Shown: positions 45,116-57,258 of the stretch, one piece after another | Numbering within the stretch: position 1 is the stretch's first letter | Layout of the letters: every line of letters starts with the position of its first letter | DNA from: Rhyzopertha dominica | Lineage: Eukaryota; Arthropoda; Insecta; Coleoptera; Bostrichidae | Length of the DNA: 64,000 bases | Reading direction: 5' to 3' | Assembly: GCA_025024175.1 (NCBI GenBank) | Contig: QCXZ01000064.1 | Coordinates: 55,015,325 to 55,079,324 of the forward strand | Translations under genes and position numbers: made by a program | The notes under the pieces: generated by a model | Databases searched by the model: none | Seen by the model: only the letters and a program-made list of their open reading frames with translations | Told to the model about the DNA's origin: nothing

Positions 45116-46565
45116 TACAGGCTGTTTCACGAATGATAATGACCCTGACGAAATTAAAAATGCAACCCAAAATACATTCTCATAGCCAATGTGGTTATTT
45201 TACATAATGGTATAATTTTAAAAATAAATTGGGAATCCATGGCGGTTATGCACTATGGTTCCTGTCACTGTATTTATTAAAAGTCAAAATGTATTCAAAT
45301 GATGAAAAAACAGATATGATTTTGATTTATGTTGAATGCAAGAAAAATGCTTCCGCTGCTGCCCGTTTATACAGACAACGTTTTCCAAATAGAAGAGCTC
45401 CTGCCGATACAGTTTTCAACAGACTTGAATTAATTTTAAGGACAAACTGGCCGCCACCGAAGAAGTCAAGAGAAAGAACAACAACAGACCATGACAGTGA
45501 AATTAGAGTATTGGAAATGATTGACGAAAATCCTCATATTAGTCAAAGGGTAGTCTCAAGAGCAACCGGTATTAGTCCGTCTTCAGTACACCGAATAATT
45601 AAAGGCAATCACTTTCATCCGTATCACTTGCAATTGGTTCAGGCCTTAAAGGGGACAAATTATCCTAAAAGACTGGCTTTGTGTAACTTTTTTCGGGAAC
45701 ACCAAAATTTGAATGCGAGATTTTATGACAACATTTGCTTCTCAGATGAAGCAAGATATTCTAATAATGGTGGAGTTAACAAACATAACATGCATTATTA
45801 CGTGCAACAAAATCCACGTTGGATTTGAGGACATTTTCAAACTATCTACTCGACGAATGTCTGGTGTGGATTATTAGGTAATCAAATTGTTGGGCCTTAT
45901 TTTTTTCGCGATAGTTTAAACGGCAATACTTATCTAAATTATTAAAGAAACATTTTACCGGTTCTTCTCCAAAATGTAAATTTACAAGTAAGACAAGATC
46001 TATGGTTCCAACAAGATGGGGCACCTGCGCATTATCATAGAATAGTGCGAAATCATCTTGATTTGGTTTTGCCTAACCGATGGATAGGAAGAGGTTCAAT
46101 TAATCCTTGGCCACCGAGAAGCCCGGATCTTACTCCTTTGGATTTCTTTTTTGTGGGGAATAGTAAAAGAGCAAGTATACCAAACACCAATTGAAAGTGT
46201 AGAATATTTAGAAAATAAAATACGTGATGCATGTAGATCCATCACTCCAGAAATGTTAATGCATGTTAAAAGATCGTTTTGAGCACGAATTCAAGCTTGT
46301 GAAAACAGCGGAGGACGACATTTTGAGCATTTATTACATAAATGTTGTTGAATAAACATTTTTCAAAAATAAGATTTGTTTTACAACACCGAATTTACTT
46401 AAAGCAAATGATTGAAGTTTATGTCAAAACTTACGAATTTATACAGCTCTCTACGTTTTATAATTTTTAAGACGATGAACAATTATCAATGTTCCCTCTG
46501 CAAATGTATTTTGGGTTGCATTTTTAATTTCGTCAGGGTCATTATCATTCGTGAAACATCCTGTA
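45116..46565 (+). mobile_element. 1450-bp Tc1/mariner (DD41D) transposon, nearly intact ends
   Basis: The 63-bp terminal inverted repeats are 45116-45178 and 46503-46565. They start TACAGGCTGTTTCACGAATG and TACAGGATGTTTCACGAATG (second reverse-complemented) and differ at one base by eye. The flanking target duplication is TA (45114-45115, 46566-46567). Inside is one transposase gene with a few disabling changes. This is among the youngest transposons in the window. Confidence 0.92.
45289..46351 (+). pseudogene. DD41D transposase, disabled by few mutations
   Basis: The N-terminal helix-turn-helix domain is MYSNDEKTDMILIYVECKKN ... YRQRFPNRRAPADTVF, a DUF4817-like pattern. Catalytic blocks are NICFSDEARY (Asp 1), WFQQDGAPAHYH (Asp 2) and RSPDLTPLDFF (Asp 3). 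I count 41 residues between Asp 2 and Asp 3, suggesting the DD41D group. Breaks are TGA at 45826-45828, TAA at 45943-45945, one extra T in the run at 46146-46152, and TGA at 46279-46281. Two of the stops look like CGA-to-TGA changes. The frame ends EHLLHKCC then TGA at 46349-46351. The start is the Met at 45289, as the stretch before it looks non-coding. Confidence 0.88.
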
Positions 46566-46567
46566 TA

Positions 46568-48480
46568 CAGCGACAATCTTTGCATTACGTCATAAAATAA
46601 ATCATGCATGCGTTTAACCTCAAACAGTCGCTGATAACAAAGCCACCAGAAAATAATAATAATGGAACATAATAAACAAAAATTTTAACAATGCTCTCAA
46701 TCCAAATGAGCACTAACTTCTTAAATACCCTATAATTCACTAGTGGTGCCTAACGTTCTAAATGCCAAAAATTTCTACTCTCAGCCGTTGAACCTCACCG
46801 GGCCCTTACACTTAATAAGGTCATAAATTTGCGTGCTCAAATTAATGCACTCCATAACGGAAACAAAGTTAATTTCACCTAAACTTTTGGCACCGTTTCC
46901 TCGCTACCTTATTGGTCTAAACGGCAGCTCAGTTTTTAATGTAATCATTGCGTCGGTACTGGGAGGGATTGAGTAATTAATGTGTTTCGGGTACAGCGGT
47001 CTTGTAATGAGTTTTTAAAGGAGGGTAAATAATCTACTAAAAGGCGTGGAGATGAGAAATTGAGACCGGATGGAATGGGGTAGTAATTACACGTGTAATG
47101 AAGTCGCCGCGAATTTTTGTAGTATAACATCTCTACCTACCTAATATAGCCATAAGCTTGATGTTTCAAGCGGTGTTGTATCAAACTAAAATAATATAAA
47201 AATTTCACCAAAGAATATTAAAACTTTTAAGTTTACTAAAATTAATTTTTGATTTAATTTATTAGACATGTCGCAGACGAAAAAGTTATGTTGTGCACCT
47301 ATTTTACCAATCCGTTATTTAATTTAATTCACAGGTTATGGTATGACGCTGTCATCTTTTTTTAAATAGCAGGCCCACATTCTTTGCTAGAAGGTGATGT
47401 AGATTTTTTTCTAATTACAAATTATCAATTCAACTCTTGATAGCTATATAAAAAAAAGACAGCTTGAGTTTTGCGCAAAACTGTACAGCGATATGGATCG
47501 TCTTCGTTCAATTATTCGTGTATGAAGTTCAGTGATCAATTTTTAGATAACTAGTAGGTAGTATACGACTACCAGTAGAAAATTAGCGCATTCACCAGAT
47601 TTGATAACCTTGCACCTTTTTTGTGGTAAAATATAAGCTTTCGGATATACAACAACAGGCATAAAAAGTGGAAAATTTAAATCCAAGGATCCGAATGGGA
47701 TGCAAAGCCTGCATCCTAATATTGTTAGCGCACCACGCCAGTTAAATAGCTTTTATGAACCAATTCTTTAAGTTTAGTTGTTACGTATTTCTTTAATCAC
47801 TTTCTGTCAAGAAGTTTTTATAAAAAAAAACGGCTCCAGGATTTAAATAATCAAACTACCGGTTCCGTACATTATTTTAATTTTTATCTTTATCATCATT
47901 CTTCAAATAGACAGAAAAAAGTTCTTCTCTTAAAAGCAAGATTCTTTCTTTTTACATTACAGTGTCCTACAATAATTAAATTTCCAATTTGTGAGATACC
48001 TATATAATAAGAAAAATGATTCGACATTAAAAAAAGGTGTAAACAAATTGTCATCAGTTGCGGGAAAAATATGTCAATTTTTATATGCAGTTCCTGAAGC
48101 TGTGGTGTTCGCATCACAATATATGTTTAATTTTTGAAGAACATATAGTTACCTTTATTATTGCAAATTATGCTCTACTCGGTGAGTTTGATAGGGATAA
48201 ATAAGGAGCAAGCTAAGTGTGGTTTTATTAAAATCTAAATGATGTACGAAAAAACACTTTACCCTAACTAAATATGTATTTCAGGAGCTAAGCAATTGCT
48301 TGAAATATTGAGCTGGATTTAGAGGATATTCTCCAAATTTTCAGAAAATATCATTTAGACTTTGATAGGGTTGGATAGTGGGGTTAAGAGAGACTGAATT
48401 TTCATTTGGAGATATGGTATTGATGGTGTCCTGAGAGGTTTCAAGAAAGGTGAAAACGAAAAGGTAAGGGCACAAGACGC
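46568..48480. other. Non-coding stretch
   Basis: AT-rich, with no gene recognised. Confidence 0.45.
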
Positions 48481-48494
48481 GTTTGCAGTTTACT

Positions 48495-48540
48495 TCAGAA
48501 CGTTGGCTTTCAGACATTAGCTCCACCATCAGGACGATTG
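48495..48540 (-). ncRNA. Hammerhead-like motif
   Basis: The minus strand reads CCTGATGGTGGAGCTAATGT, then CTGAAAGCCAACG. The first box is CTGATGG instead of CUGANGA and stem II is short, so it is probably a decayed PLE end. Confidence 0.3.
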
Positions 48541-48599
48541 TAGGTTTGGAGAATATGAAACGCAATATGTTTTCAGTGACTAACCCCGGTTCTGTTTAG

Positions 48600-51500
48600 C
48601 CTAGCACGATAGGATCGGGTAAGGAAGGGAAAGCGACTTGTATGGAGTGCCTATTCTTCTGATACTACGTCACCACTATTATCTATTAGACGCATTGCTA
48701 CTGCTCAACAATATAGCACGAAATAATCCAACCTCATATAGTTCCACGTGTTTAGACACTAAAAAAATCTACACTACTTTTTGATCTTGTTTGAATAACA
48801 TTTATGTTAGGTTTCTAAAAGTGCACTAGTAGGTACTGCTAATTATATAGATTTGTGTGAATGCATCTCCATGGCAATGTATTTTTTTATGGCAACCAAA
48901 CGATTTTTTGCGCATTTGTATTCTTTCTTTGATCCTTGAAATAATCTCGTGTTTATTTTGTATGGTTTGAAAATGAGGAAGTTGCATGAATTTTAAATCC
49001 TGGTAAATAGTTTTTGGCCTGAAAGAGAATCAAATTATAATAATCTAATATAATAATAATCACACCAAAAGCGAACCCTGACGTCACATGCCCGACGGGT
49101 ACGTGCACGGTTTGGATCTTAGGTTCTGCTAGCATCAGTTCTGGTTTTTATTGATTTGATGGTAATTCTATAAAAATGTAAAGTATCCTCTGGTTTTTCC
49201 TTTTTTCATATCGGTTTGAAGTACCTTTCAATAAAATCTTCGATGAAAACTGAATGAACTGAAATCCTTTGTCATGCTTGGCTATGAAGACTGACAAACT
49301 CCATTGGCGTCCGAAATCGGCTACAAATTAAAACCAAGTACAGTAGATCTGCGTTATCTAGTTGAGCTCGGGTATCATCTTTGGCTTCTGTGCACCACCG
49401 GCAATACCATTTCACATTTTATTTATTGCTTGCTGGTTTCGCAAGTTTGTACATACTCCAACTGTAACGCGTGCACACTCAACACATCGTACTTTCCACA
49501 CTTGAGCACCTTTACATCAATTTGCCCATCAATTAATGAATAATAGAGTTTTTTGGAAGTTATTAAATAATAATAGTAAAACACTCGTTTATGATCATAA
49601 TTTTAAAGTTTTATTTTTGGCAAAGCCAAATGCTATTATTGTCTATCAATTGTTAAACACTTTTCACACATGTATTGTTTACTTGACGCCATCAGTACTT
49701 TTCATATCTCAGTGGTATTGACAATCGGTTTGGTTTGAATATCTGTAAGTGCCCTTTTCTAGAAAGCGGTCGATTGTAAATTATCTGTATATAAGTAAGA
49801 ATTTAGATGGCAATGCCATCTGGCAGCATTACGCTGACATGATGACAAAGCAACCCAGCTGCCTTAACGGGTACTACTTCCTAAAGGAAGTATAAAGGTA
49901 TATAGGCAAAACCAGTTCTATGCCGTGCTGTCTGCACTAGACCTAAACTGCACTGATGAGCTATAATGATAGCGAAATAGATCTATCTGCAGTTGGTTGC
50001 GGTGCAGACAGCACAGCATAGACATGCATTTTAATATCCGTGTATAAGTAATATTAACTATGTTCAAGTACCCAGAACACATAGTATTCGGACTCGGGAG
50101 TGATGTTTGATACTGGACTGATGCATCAATTATTTGGAATTAATAAGGAATTGTCGTGATTTTTACAAGTACAGTACTTTAAGTTTATACTTGTTTATCT
50201 TAAGTTAGCTTGTGAACGGGGCGACATTCTGGTTTCCATTGAGTGGTGTTCATACTGATCTTGAGTCCTTGCAGTGGAAGTTTCTAAAGTTTTTTGTTTA
50301 ATTGAAGGATGGTATTCACCGACACAAAGTTATGAGTAGATATATTTTTAAGCAGATATAAACTAGACTCTGCGCACGAGAAATATGCTACTAACCATAA
50401 GATTTTTATATAATGTCCTTAGTTGTAAAGTTGATTGTTCTTGGTTTCTTGAGAAATTTCATTTTCGAATCCCACGTCTGAACTCACAATTAGATTCAGT
50501 TTTGTACTTAAAAAACGGTGCAGGACAAACGTCTTAAGATCTCCCATCTTACGACACATCTATTTAACGTAGCGACATTAAGCTGTGGCATCAACGCATA
50601 TGAATTTTCACCATATATCGAAAGCAATATTATATTATTATCATTATTATTATAAAACCACTTAGATACTAAATACATGAAAGAATTTAGATTCCCAAAC
50701 AAATCAAGCTTCTTTAATTTGTTGCCTAGACTTGTGTGTGTCTCATGTAATTTATGCTTTCAGTCTCCGACAAGCGATTTAAAAATTTTAGATGCCGCTT
50801 CCACTTCTGGCCTAACCATTGGGGAGAAATAGCTCAACTGCTGACCTACATATACGTCATATTCGAAACTGCAAAGCGCGAGTGATGCATAAATGATTCA
50901 AAACACGTCTCCAGCCTAAAAAATATGAGTTCAAGTATACGTTCCAAGATAGGTGCCTACCGTTATTTAACAAATTCGTACGAGTTCATTTGCTTTTTGG
51001 TGCGGTTTTTCTTACTGTGTGAGGCGGAGGCTACATTCCCTCAGGTTTTATCTCCCAACTTTCGCAGCGAGTCGCCATCAGCATAAGTTATTCGGATCGA
51101 ACCTTTTCTGTATTCAAGCAATTGAAGGCTGAAAAACAAAACTTAACCCTAGCTTCAATATTGCACGACNNTCGTTGCTTTTATGTCTGCAAACCTTGAC
51201 CTTCCGCCAGTGTTACATGAGCCGCAGTAAGAATATTTGAGGAACGGAGGAAGTTATACGACATTGGGCGAGTCCACTCATCAAAAATTTAGTGTGCAGT
51301 CACGGAAACATTGCCAAGCGAACAAAACAACGTTATGATTCGGAGATTTGGTGAAAAATGCAGATGTTTTGAAGCTTTCCCTTTTTATTTATATCATAGT
51401 AAGTGCAGTAATCTGTCCATGAACGGCTAAATAAATTTTGTGACATATAGAGTATCACTCCAGTATAAGCACATTATAATAGATTAGTAAAACGTTGCAT

Positions 51501-52400
51501 AACTGAAAATAGACAACATAAACTATTTATCTTTTCACAACCATATGATGGATCTACATGCGAGAACAGAAATTGCGTCATTGAAGACATCGGCAGAATT
51601 TTTTCTTCGCGCATGTTGTATTAAATTTTATTAAAAAACACACACAATAGATAAATCGGACAACGGATAACATTTAAAAGTGGAAAAATTTATTTAATGC
51701 ATTACTATTCATTTAAGAATAAAACGAATACGATTATTTGTTTGTTTCCGAATAAAACGAACACGATTATTTGTTTATTGTTTTCTGAATATCAGAATAA
51801 AATGAATACAAACTTTTCGTTTGCTTAAACTTTAAGTCGTCAGCAAAGAGTAAGTTTTATTATATTTAAAGCACGTCTCAACGTCATTTGTATATAGAAA
51901 AAAAATGGAACCCACACAACTGTCCTGAGGCATCCCAAACAGGACAGCCTTGAGAGAACACCATTTAAGTTAACGGGTTGGACTGTATTGATATAGGATT
52001 AAAGCCATGAGCACATATAGTCGATAATGGCAAATGCTCTAAGCTTTATACGAATCAATTGCGTATTAAAACGTTAGAATGCTTTACAAAAAGTTTAAAA
52101 TATAATTGGTGTAAGTATGTAAGTTAGATATTGTATCTATGTACTCGTTTGCGCCATAAAATCGGGCTAATAATCTTTATGTCATTTTTAATGACAAGTC
52201 CCAATATTTAATGATGTTGAAATAAAAAATAAAAATAATATACGTAATGGTAGTAATGGACTACATAATTTTAAGAAATAGGCCAGGATATCGTCAGAAC
52301 CCACACTAAAAGAATTCGTCGGTGATGAAAGGTTTTTAACAACAGTATTGCATACAAATTCAATGTGACTCAGGTTAGGGATGCGATCAAGACTTTTGGG
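48600..52400. other. Gene-poor stretch with one repeat copy
   Basis: Apart from 49807-50037 I see no feature. The short frames here are not protein-like. Confidence 0.4.
49807..50037. repeat. Repeat with palindromic ends (copy 2)
   Basis: It begins ATGGCAATGCCATCT and ends GACATGCATTTTAATAT, in the opposite orientation to the copy at 35214-35571. Confidence 0.65.
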
Positions 52401-52420
52401 GGGACTAAGAGTACATTAAT

Positions 52421-53480
52421 TTAGATTAATATTAACATCTTAATACAAATCGGCAAATATTTGATATAACTTGTCTGAATTCTTGAGGCCCAACGACCGT
52501 CCAGTAGACAAGTGACAAGGACATCAAGAAATGGGAGAAAATTATTGCTTTCGATTTTCATCGTGAATTTCATATCGACATGTTGAGAATTAAGGTGATC
52601 TAAGAAGGTTGGTTGGTCCCGTGAGGCCATATAATGAAAGTATCGTCGACATAACGAAGCCGGATTTTAGGTTTCAGGTCTGACGACCCTGAAGCTATTT
52701 GTTCAAAGGTTTCCATGAATGTGTTTGTCGCTACTGGTGACAACGGGCAACCCATATGTTTACCGAAATTTGTCGGTAAAATAGAAGTAAGACATTTTTC
52801 TACCAAGTCTGCGAATATATCAGGCTGGTTGTCCCGAGATAATAATTGAAGGATGATCGTCGCGGATTCTGGAAAATATGAGAAGATGTTTTTCTTGTGC
52901 AGTCGTTCAGAAGATTCGCTGAGAGTGGGTGAGTCGATAGTGTTAACAATTGGCCTAAATGAAATCTATTTACGAATCTTTGGTAGACCATATGGACGAG
53001 GGGGTCTCGTTTCCTTTGAAGCTAGCTTTTTTCCTGATACTTTGAAGTATTGCTGGATTCTTAAGCATTGAATTAAGTTCTTTTTCAATTCTTGGAGTCG
53101 TATCATAAGAAATGGGAGTGTGTGGCCCATCTTGCATGTTGATTTTATCCACATAATGGAAAGTATAAAGGACTGCAGTCGCGTTACCTTTATCAGTCGA
53201 GAGGATGGTTATCGGTGAATTGGATTTGATTGAGAGCAATTCTCTCATCTTTGGCCTTTTCAAGACGGATGCGTTCCGCCGTATCCTTGGGTAGTGATTG
53301 AATGCATGATTGTACAGAACTGATTATTTGCTCGAAAGGCGAATTTTGCTGGGGGCAATAGCAAGATTGAGGCCTGTGGCCAGCAAGGTGTTTTCTGACC
53401 GAGAAAGGGGACAGAAAAGCAAATTAGTCACTATTTTTTGGGTTCGGCATGCAGGACTGCCTTTTAGGTGGTACTAGAGG
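52421..53480 (-). mobile_element. Penelope-like element relic (different family)
   Basis: The minus strand reads, from 53480 down: SENTLLATGLNLAIAPSK, SPITILSTDKGNAT, RPPRPYGLPKIRK, then a jump, GKHMGCPLSPVATNTFMETF, the catalytic RYVDDTFIIWPHG, and FLDHLNSQHVDMKF ... FLPFLDVLVT. The region normally between PYGLPKI and the GxPLSP box is shortened and frame-shifted, and stops are present. Its wording is much closer to typical Penelope than to the relics at 7, 11 and 16 kb, so at least two PLE lineages occur here. Confidence 0.85.
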
Positions 53481-53821
53481 GTGGAATTTGTGTATGTGCC
53501 TCTGACTACAAGGGTTCTTTGGGCTCGTTGAAAAGTAATTTGATTAAAAAATGACCAGTCAGTTTGTTTGAGGGAATCGGACAATTCAAGATGAAGTTTT
53601 AAGAGATTGTGAGCTGAAAGCCGAGTTCTCATCGAGTGGCGGAAATGCGCTCCCGCAGTATAGATCCTGTCTTAGAATTGTGCTAGATGACCATGTGGAG
53701 AACTGGTCCTTGATTCTTAGAAACTAGGGAATAGATTTATTGTCCCTAAAACGGATAAGGAAAGTAAGGGTTGAAATCAGTTCAGAAAGTTTGTGTGTTT
53801 AGAGAATTGTGAGGTTTTTTA

Positions 53822-53985
53822 ATGTTTAATTTGCTAAAATGTTTATTATACAACAAACCAATAGTCTGCAACAAATTTGTACTGTTAAATGTAAAAAAGC
53901 TGCTCTTCCATTATCAAATTAATTTAGTTCTTGGGGGGGGGGGGCAATTGCCCCTCTGCCCCCCCCGCCCCCGTGGCTACGCCAC
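53822..53985. repeat. AGTGGCGTAGCCA-type MITE (copy 2)
   Basis: Shares about 110 bp with 40853-40965, followed by G- and C-runs and GTGGCTACGCCACT at the right end. The left part is absent. Confidence 0.6.
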
Positions 53986-54071
53986 TGAGTATGTAAGAAC
54001 GTAGGCTGACGCGGCCAGTTAGATTGAAATCTTAGCCTTTTTCTGTTAGACCGCTTCTGATTTCGTAATAA

Positions 54072-54165
54072 GGTCGACGTTTCGCCCGCATTTGGAAGGG
54101 GCATCATCAATACAGGAATAAGGAGTATGGAATAGGGTACAAACTTAACGCGAGAAACATGTCCA
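54072..54165 (-). repeat. PLE-type terminal repeat with hammerhead-like motif (copy 2)
   Basis: The minus strand reads TTGATGA, then T, stem II GCCC/GGGC, then GAAACGTCGACC. Apart from one change in the first box and one extra T, it keeps the hammerhead parts: GAAAC and a GTC cleavage triplet. It lies about 0.6 kb from the PLE relic at 52421-53480. Confidence 0.55.
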
Positions 54166-54169
54166 AACT

Positions 54170-56160
54170 GTTATTAAAGGTAATAAAATTGGGGATACTA
54201 GTGGACTTAGTTGTGAACCCCTACATAATTAAAAAAATATTTAGAAATAACATTAAATATTATTATTTTCAATGTATTTGATAAATTTATTATAGTCTTT
54301 TTGTATAAAATAATACTTCTGGTCTAATAAACCTATACCTGGTAAAAAGAAGACAAGCAGAGTGTTTAATTATTTTTAAATAAGTAATTTTTCTTTTTCA
54401 ATAATGTTTTTAAAATTGTCAATACTAGTATGCGTTGAGATTATCATTGACTTTGTCGAAAATAAACACTTGATTCCAGTTTACAGAGAAGAAACGGTTA
54501 TATATTGTTCCGGTCATTTTTTTTTTGTACAAGTATTGTAGTCAAAATTTCACATAATCAAGTTTTCTATCTATTTTGTGATACTTCAGCGCGTTGTCAT
54601 CTATGTTTTGGTTTCCTAGATAAAAAAAAATTGTTTTAAATAATGTCATAATTAGACGAAAGCATTTTGAGGGAAGCTGAATTTCTTCCATTACTTGAAG
54701 AACGCACAGGCGGATTCCGCAGCTTTTACTCACCAGTGGTTGATCTTATTTTGGGAGTGTTAGTAGCAGCTTTGTTCAGGATCAACCAATACCGCAAGGG
54801 ATTTAATTGTCTATCATTTGAAGTTTATCCATATTGATTCGGTCAGCAAGAAACCCTCATGTCCGAGGTAAGGGAAAAATCATACGTAGTATCGAGCTGA
54901 GTATCACATTATAGGGTTTCTTTTGGTAATGGATTTTTGAAATTGAATTGGTCAACTGGTGCTTTTGTGGAGGCCGTGGCAGATTGTGACCGCCTAGAGT
55001 CAGCGGAGAAAGGGGAGGTCCGAGTGTGTATGTACTCCTAGACAGTAATTTTGTGAAGGTCCCAGTGGGTACCCTACCCTTGTCATTAGTCGCGTCACGG
55101 TGACAGCAAAATTTAGTTTGTAAGTTATTTAATTTCATTGTATCGAAAATTTGTGAATGGGAGTTTACGTAAACGACCTAGTATTAAGTTTCTGTTTTCA
55201 TTCTCGTTTGTTGAATTAATAGTATTAATATATTGTTATTCTACTAGTACGCTATTTTTTTTATTGTTCTCGACTGGGCAGTGAATGAAAGATCAGGTTA
55301 CGTTTTGGAGGTTTATTAGTTTTGAAATTCCTTCAACAAAATTGTGTGTGTGTGTGTGCTAAAAACTATTTGGCGCCCCCTTATCATCACCTTGTTGACC
55401 CATCCCGTCTCCACTAGAGCTAGACGGCGCACGCATACGTGTTAAATCCCACAATTTAAAGTGATATGAAAATTGGGATAATAATTTCAAATGGTAATGA
55501 GCCTTCCTAACGCTAATAAGGACGAATCAATAAAAATGTGAATCTCGGTTGGTGGATTGTGATTGTCAATTCTGGTCACAATGCTAAAATCGCAAGAACA
55601 CCAGATCTAGCCAACCATTTCTACAATTTGTAACATTATTGAATGTATATGTATGCAATTCCCTAAACTGGTATTGTTTTAATGTCGCCCCAGGTGGAAC
55701 GAGTTGTTCCTACTTGTACACAATAATCAAACTAAATCGGTCAATCCCGGCTGGAACCGCGCATTTGTAGCGTTGCACAGCAATTACAGTCCTCTTTGCC
55801 TGATTGCATCCTCAGACTGCCGGGCGAATAGAACGGCCAGCGCGGCAAACAACCCAGAAACTTCCAGCTAACCGCCGTAAGCGGATTTGGCAGTCCGAAA
55901 TCTTCTTGAATGGACAGCCCACATGCCGACTCCCAATCCTAGTCGTAAACTTGCCGGAATTGGAACACGGGGACCCTTTCAATGCGGGAACTAGCAACCT
56001 GTCACGTTTTAATTCTGTCCTTTGTATGTAGAATTTAATTCGTTGTGGTGCAATGGATTTCTGTTAACGAGGATTTTAAACGGAATGTTGCTGGAAACGT
56101 CGCGGCAAATTTCCTTACACGTGTGACGATAAGGTTACTTCTTACTTACTGGAAAAGCTA
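54170..56160. other. Non-coding stretch
   Basis: A TG microsatellite is at about 55346-55360. No gene is recognised. The short frame at 55804-56031 is not protein-like. Confidence 0.45.
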
Positions 56161-56164
56161 GAAA

Positions 56165-56890
56165 TACTAGTATTACTTCCACATCTAACGGAGGGGAAGT
56201 ATTGTATCGCGAAAAAAATTTTCAAAAATTTTTATTTGCTCATTCGCTTTAAAATGGTCGAAAACACAAAAATTTCTTGTCTGTGTGTCTGTGGTATTGT
56301 TTGCGGACACGATAACTTTCGAAAGACTTAATATATGAACTTGAAATTTGGCAAACGTAGGATATCGGGAAGGGGGCAAAATTTTTATTTTTTTCGTTTT
56401 AGTATGTGATTAGCGGTATAACTGCGAGTATTATAAATAAATTTTCGGTGCAGCAAACTGTTTAGAAGATATTAGCAAAAAAGCGTCTCTTAAAGAAAGC
56501 AGTTTTTCGAAAATATCTCCGAATATATTTAATATATTCAAAAAATGAAAATACCATCAGATAAAATTTCTCACAAAAAGTGTCTTAGAATATTTATTCA
56601 AAATTTGGAATTTTCGAAATATTTCCAATAAACCTATTTTAGTCCCTGCTCGGACAATTTTTAAAATTTTTGGTATTATATAGAAAATCAAGCACTCTTG
56701 TAATTTTTTGTTAAGTTAATAATTTTTGAGTTATTTGGAAAAAACCGATTTAAAATTTTCATAGTTTTGCTAATATCAAAAATGTGTAGAGAGAAAAAAT
56801 GCTCAAAACCTGATTACTAATTGTACAGTATAAGAAATAAAAACGTAAATGTCATTTTAACAATTGGATGTGGAAGTATTGATTCAATTT
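56165..56890. repeat. Possible MITE with inverted ends
   Basis: TATTACTTCCACATCTAACG near the left (56170) and GGATGTGGAAGTATTGA near the right (56866) are inverted matches. The inside has wording (TTTGCGGACACGATAACTTT) known to me from dispersed insect repeats. Confidence 0.4.
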
Positions 56891-57258
56891 GCAGCGTTTT
56901 TTTTGTTAAGTATTTGTTAAGTTGGACCAAATATTTATATTTGTGGCTGCATTAGATTATAGTTGTGTATAGGCATTGAGAGTGGGATAGAACCATTATT
57001 GCAACACTACGACTTTGGGTGTGTATGGCAGATGAGTTATTGAAATATTCCGTTTAACCTTACGTTAAGGGAATTTTAAGGAAAGTTGAGATATTAATTC
57101 GAAATTGTTTGGCGAGTTGAACTGAAAATTTTTTGTACTTATATCACTTCCGGTTTTACCGGAAGTACGCCTTAACTTTATTATCTTAAACAGCATGTAA
57201 TGTAAGACAGGACGAGATGGCCAGTGAAGTATGTTTTGAGCATATGTAAAGAATGAAA

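Noticed and set aside
55346..55360. TG microsatellite
   Set aside because: Ordinary short simple repeat with no special context.
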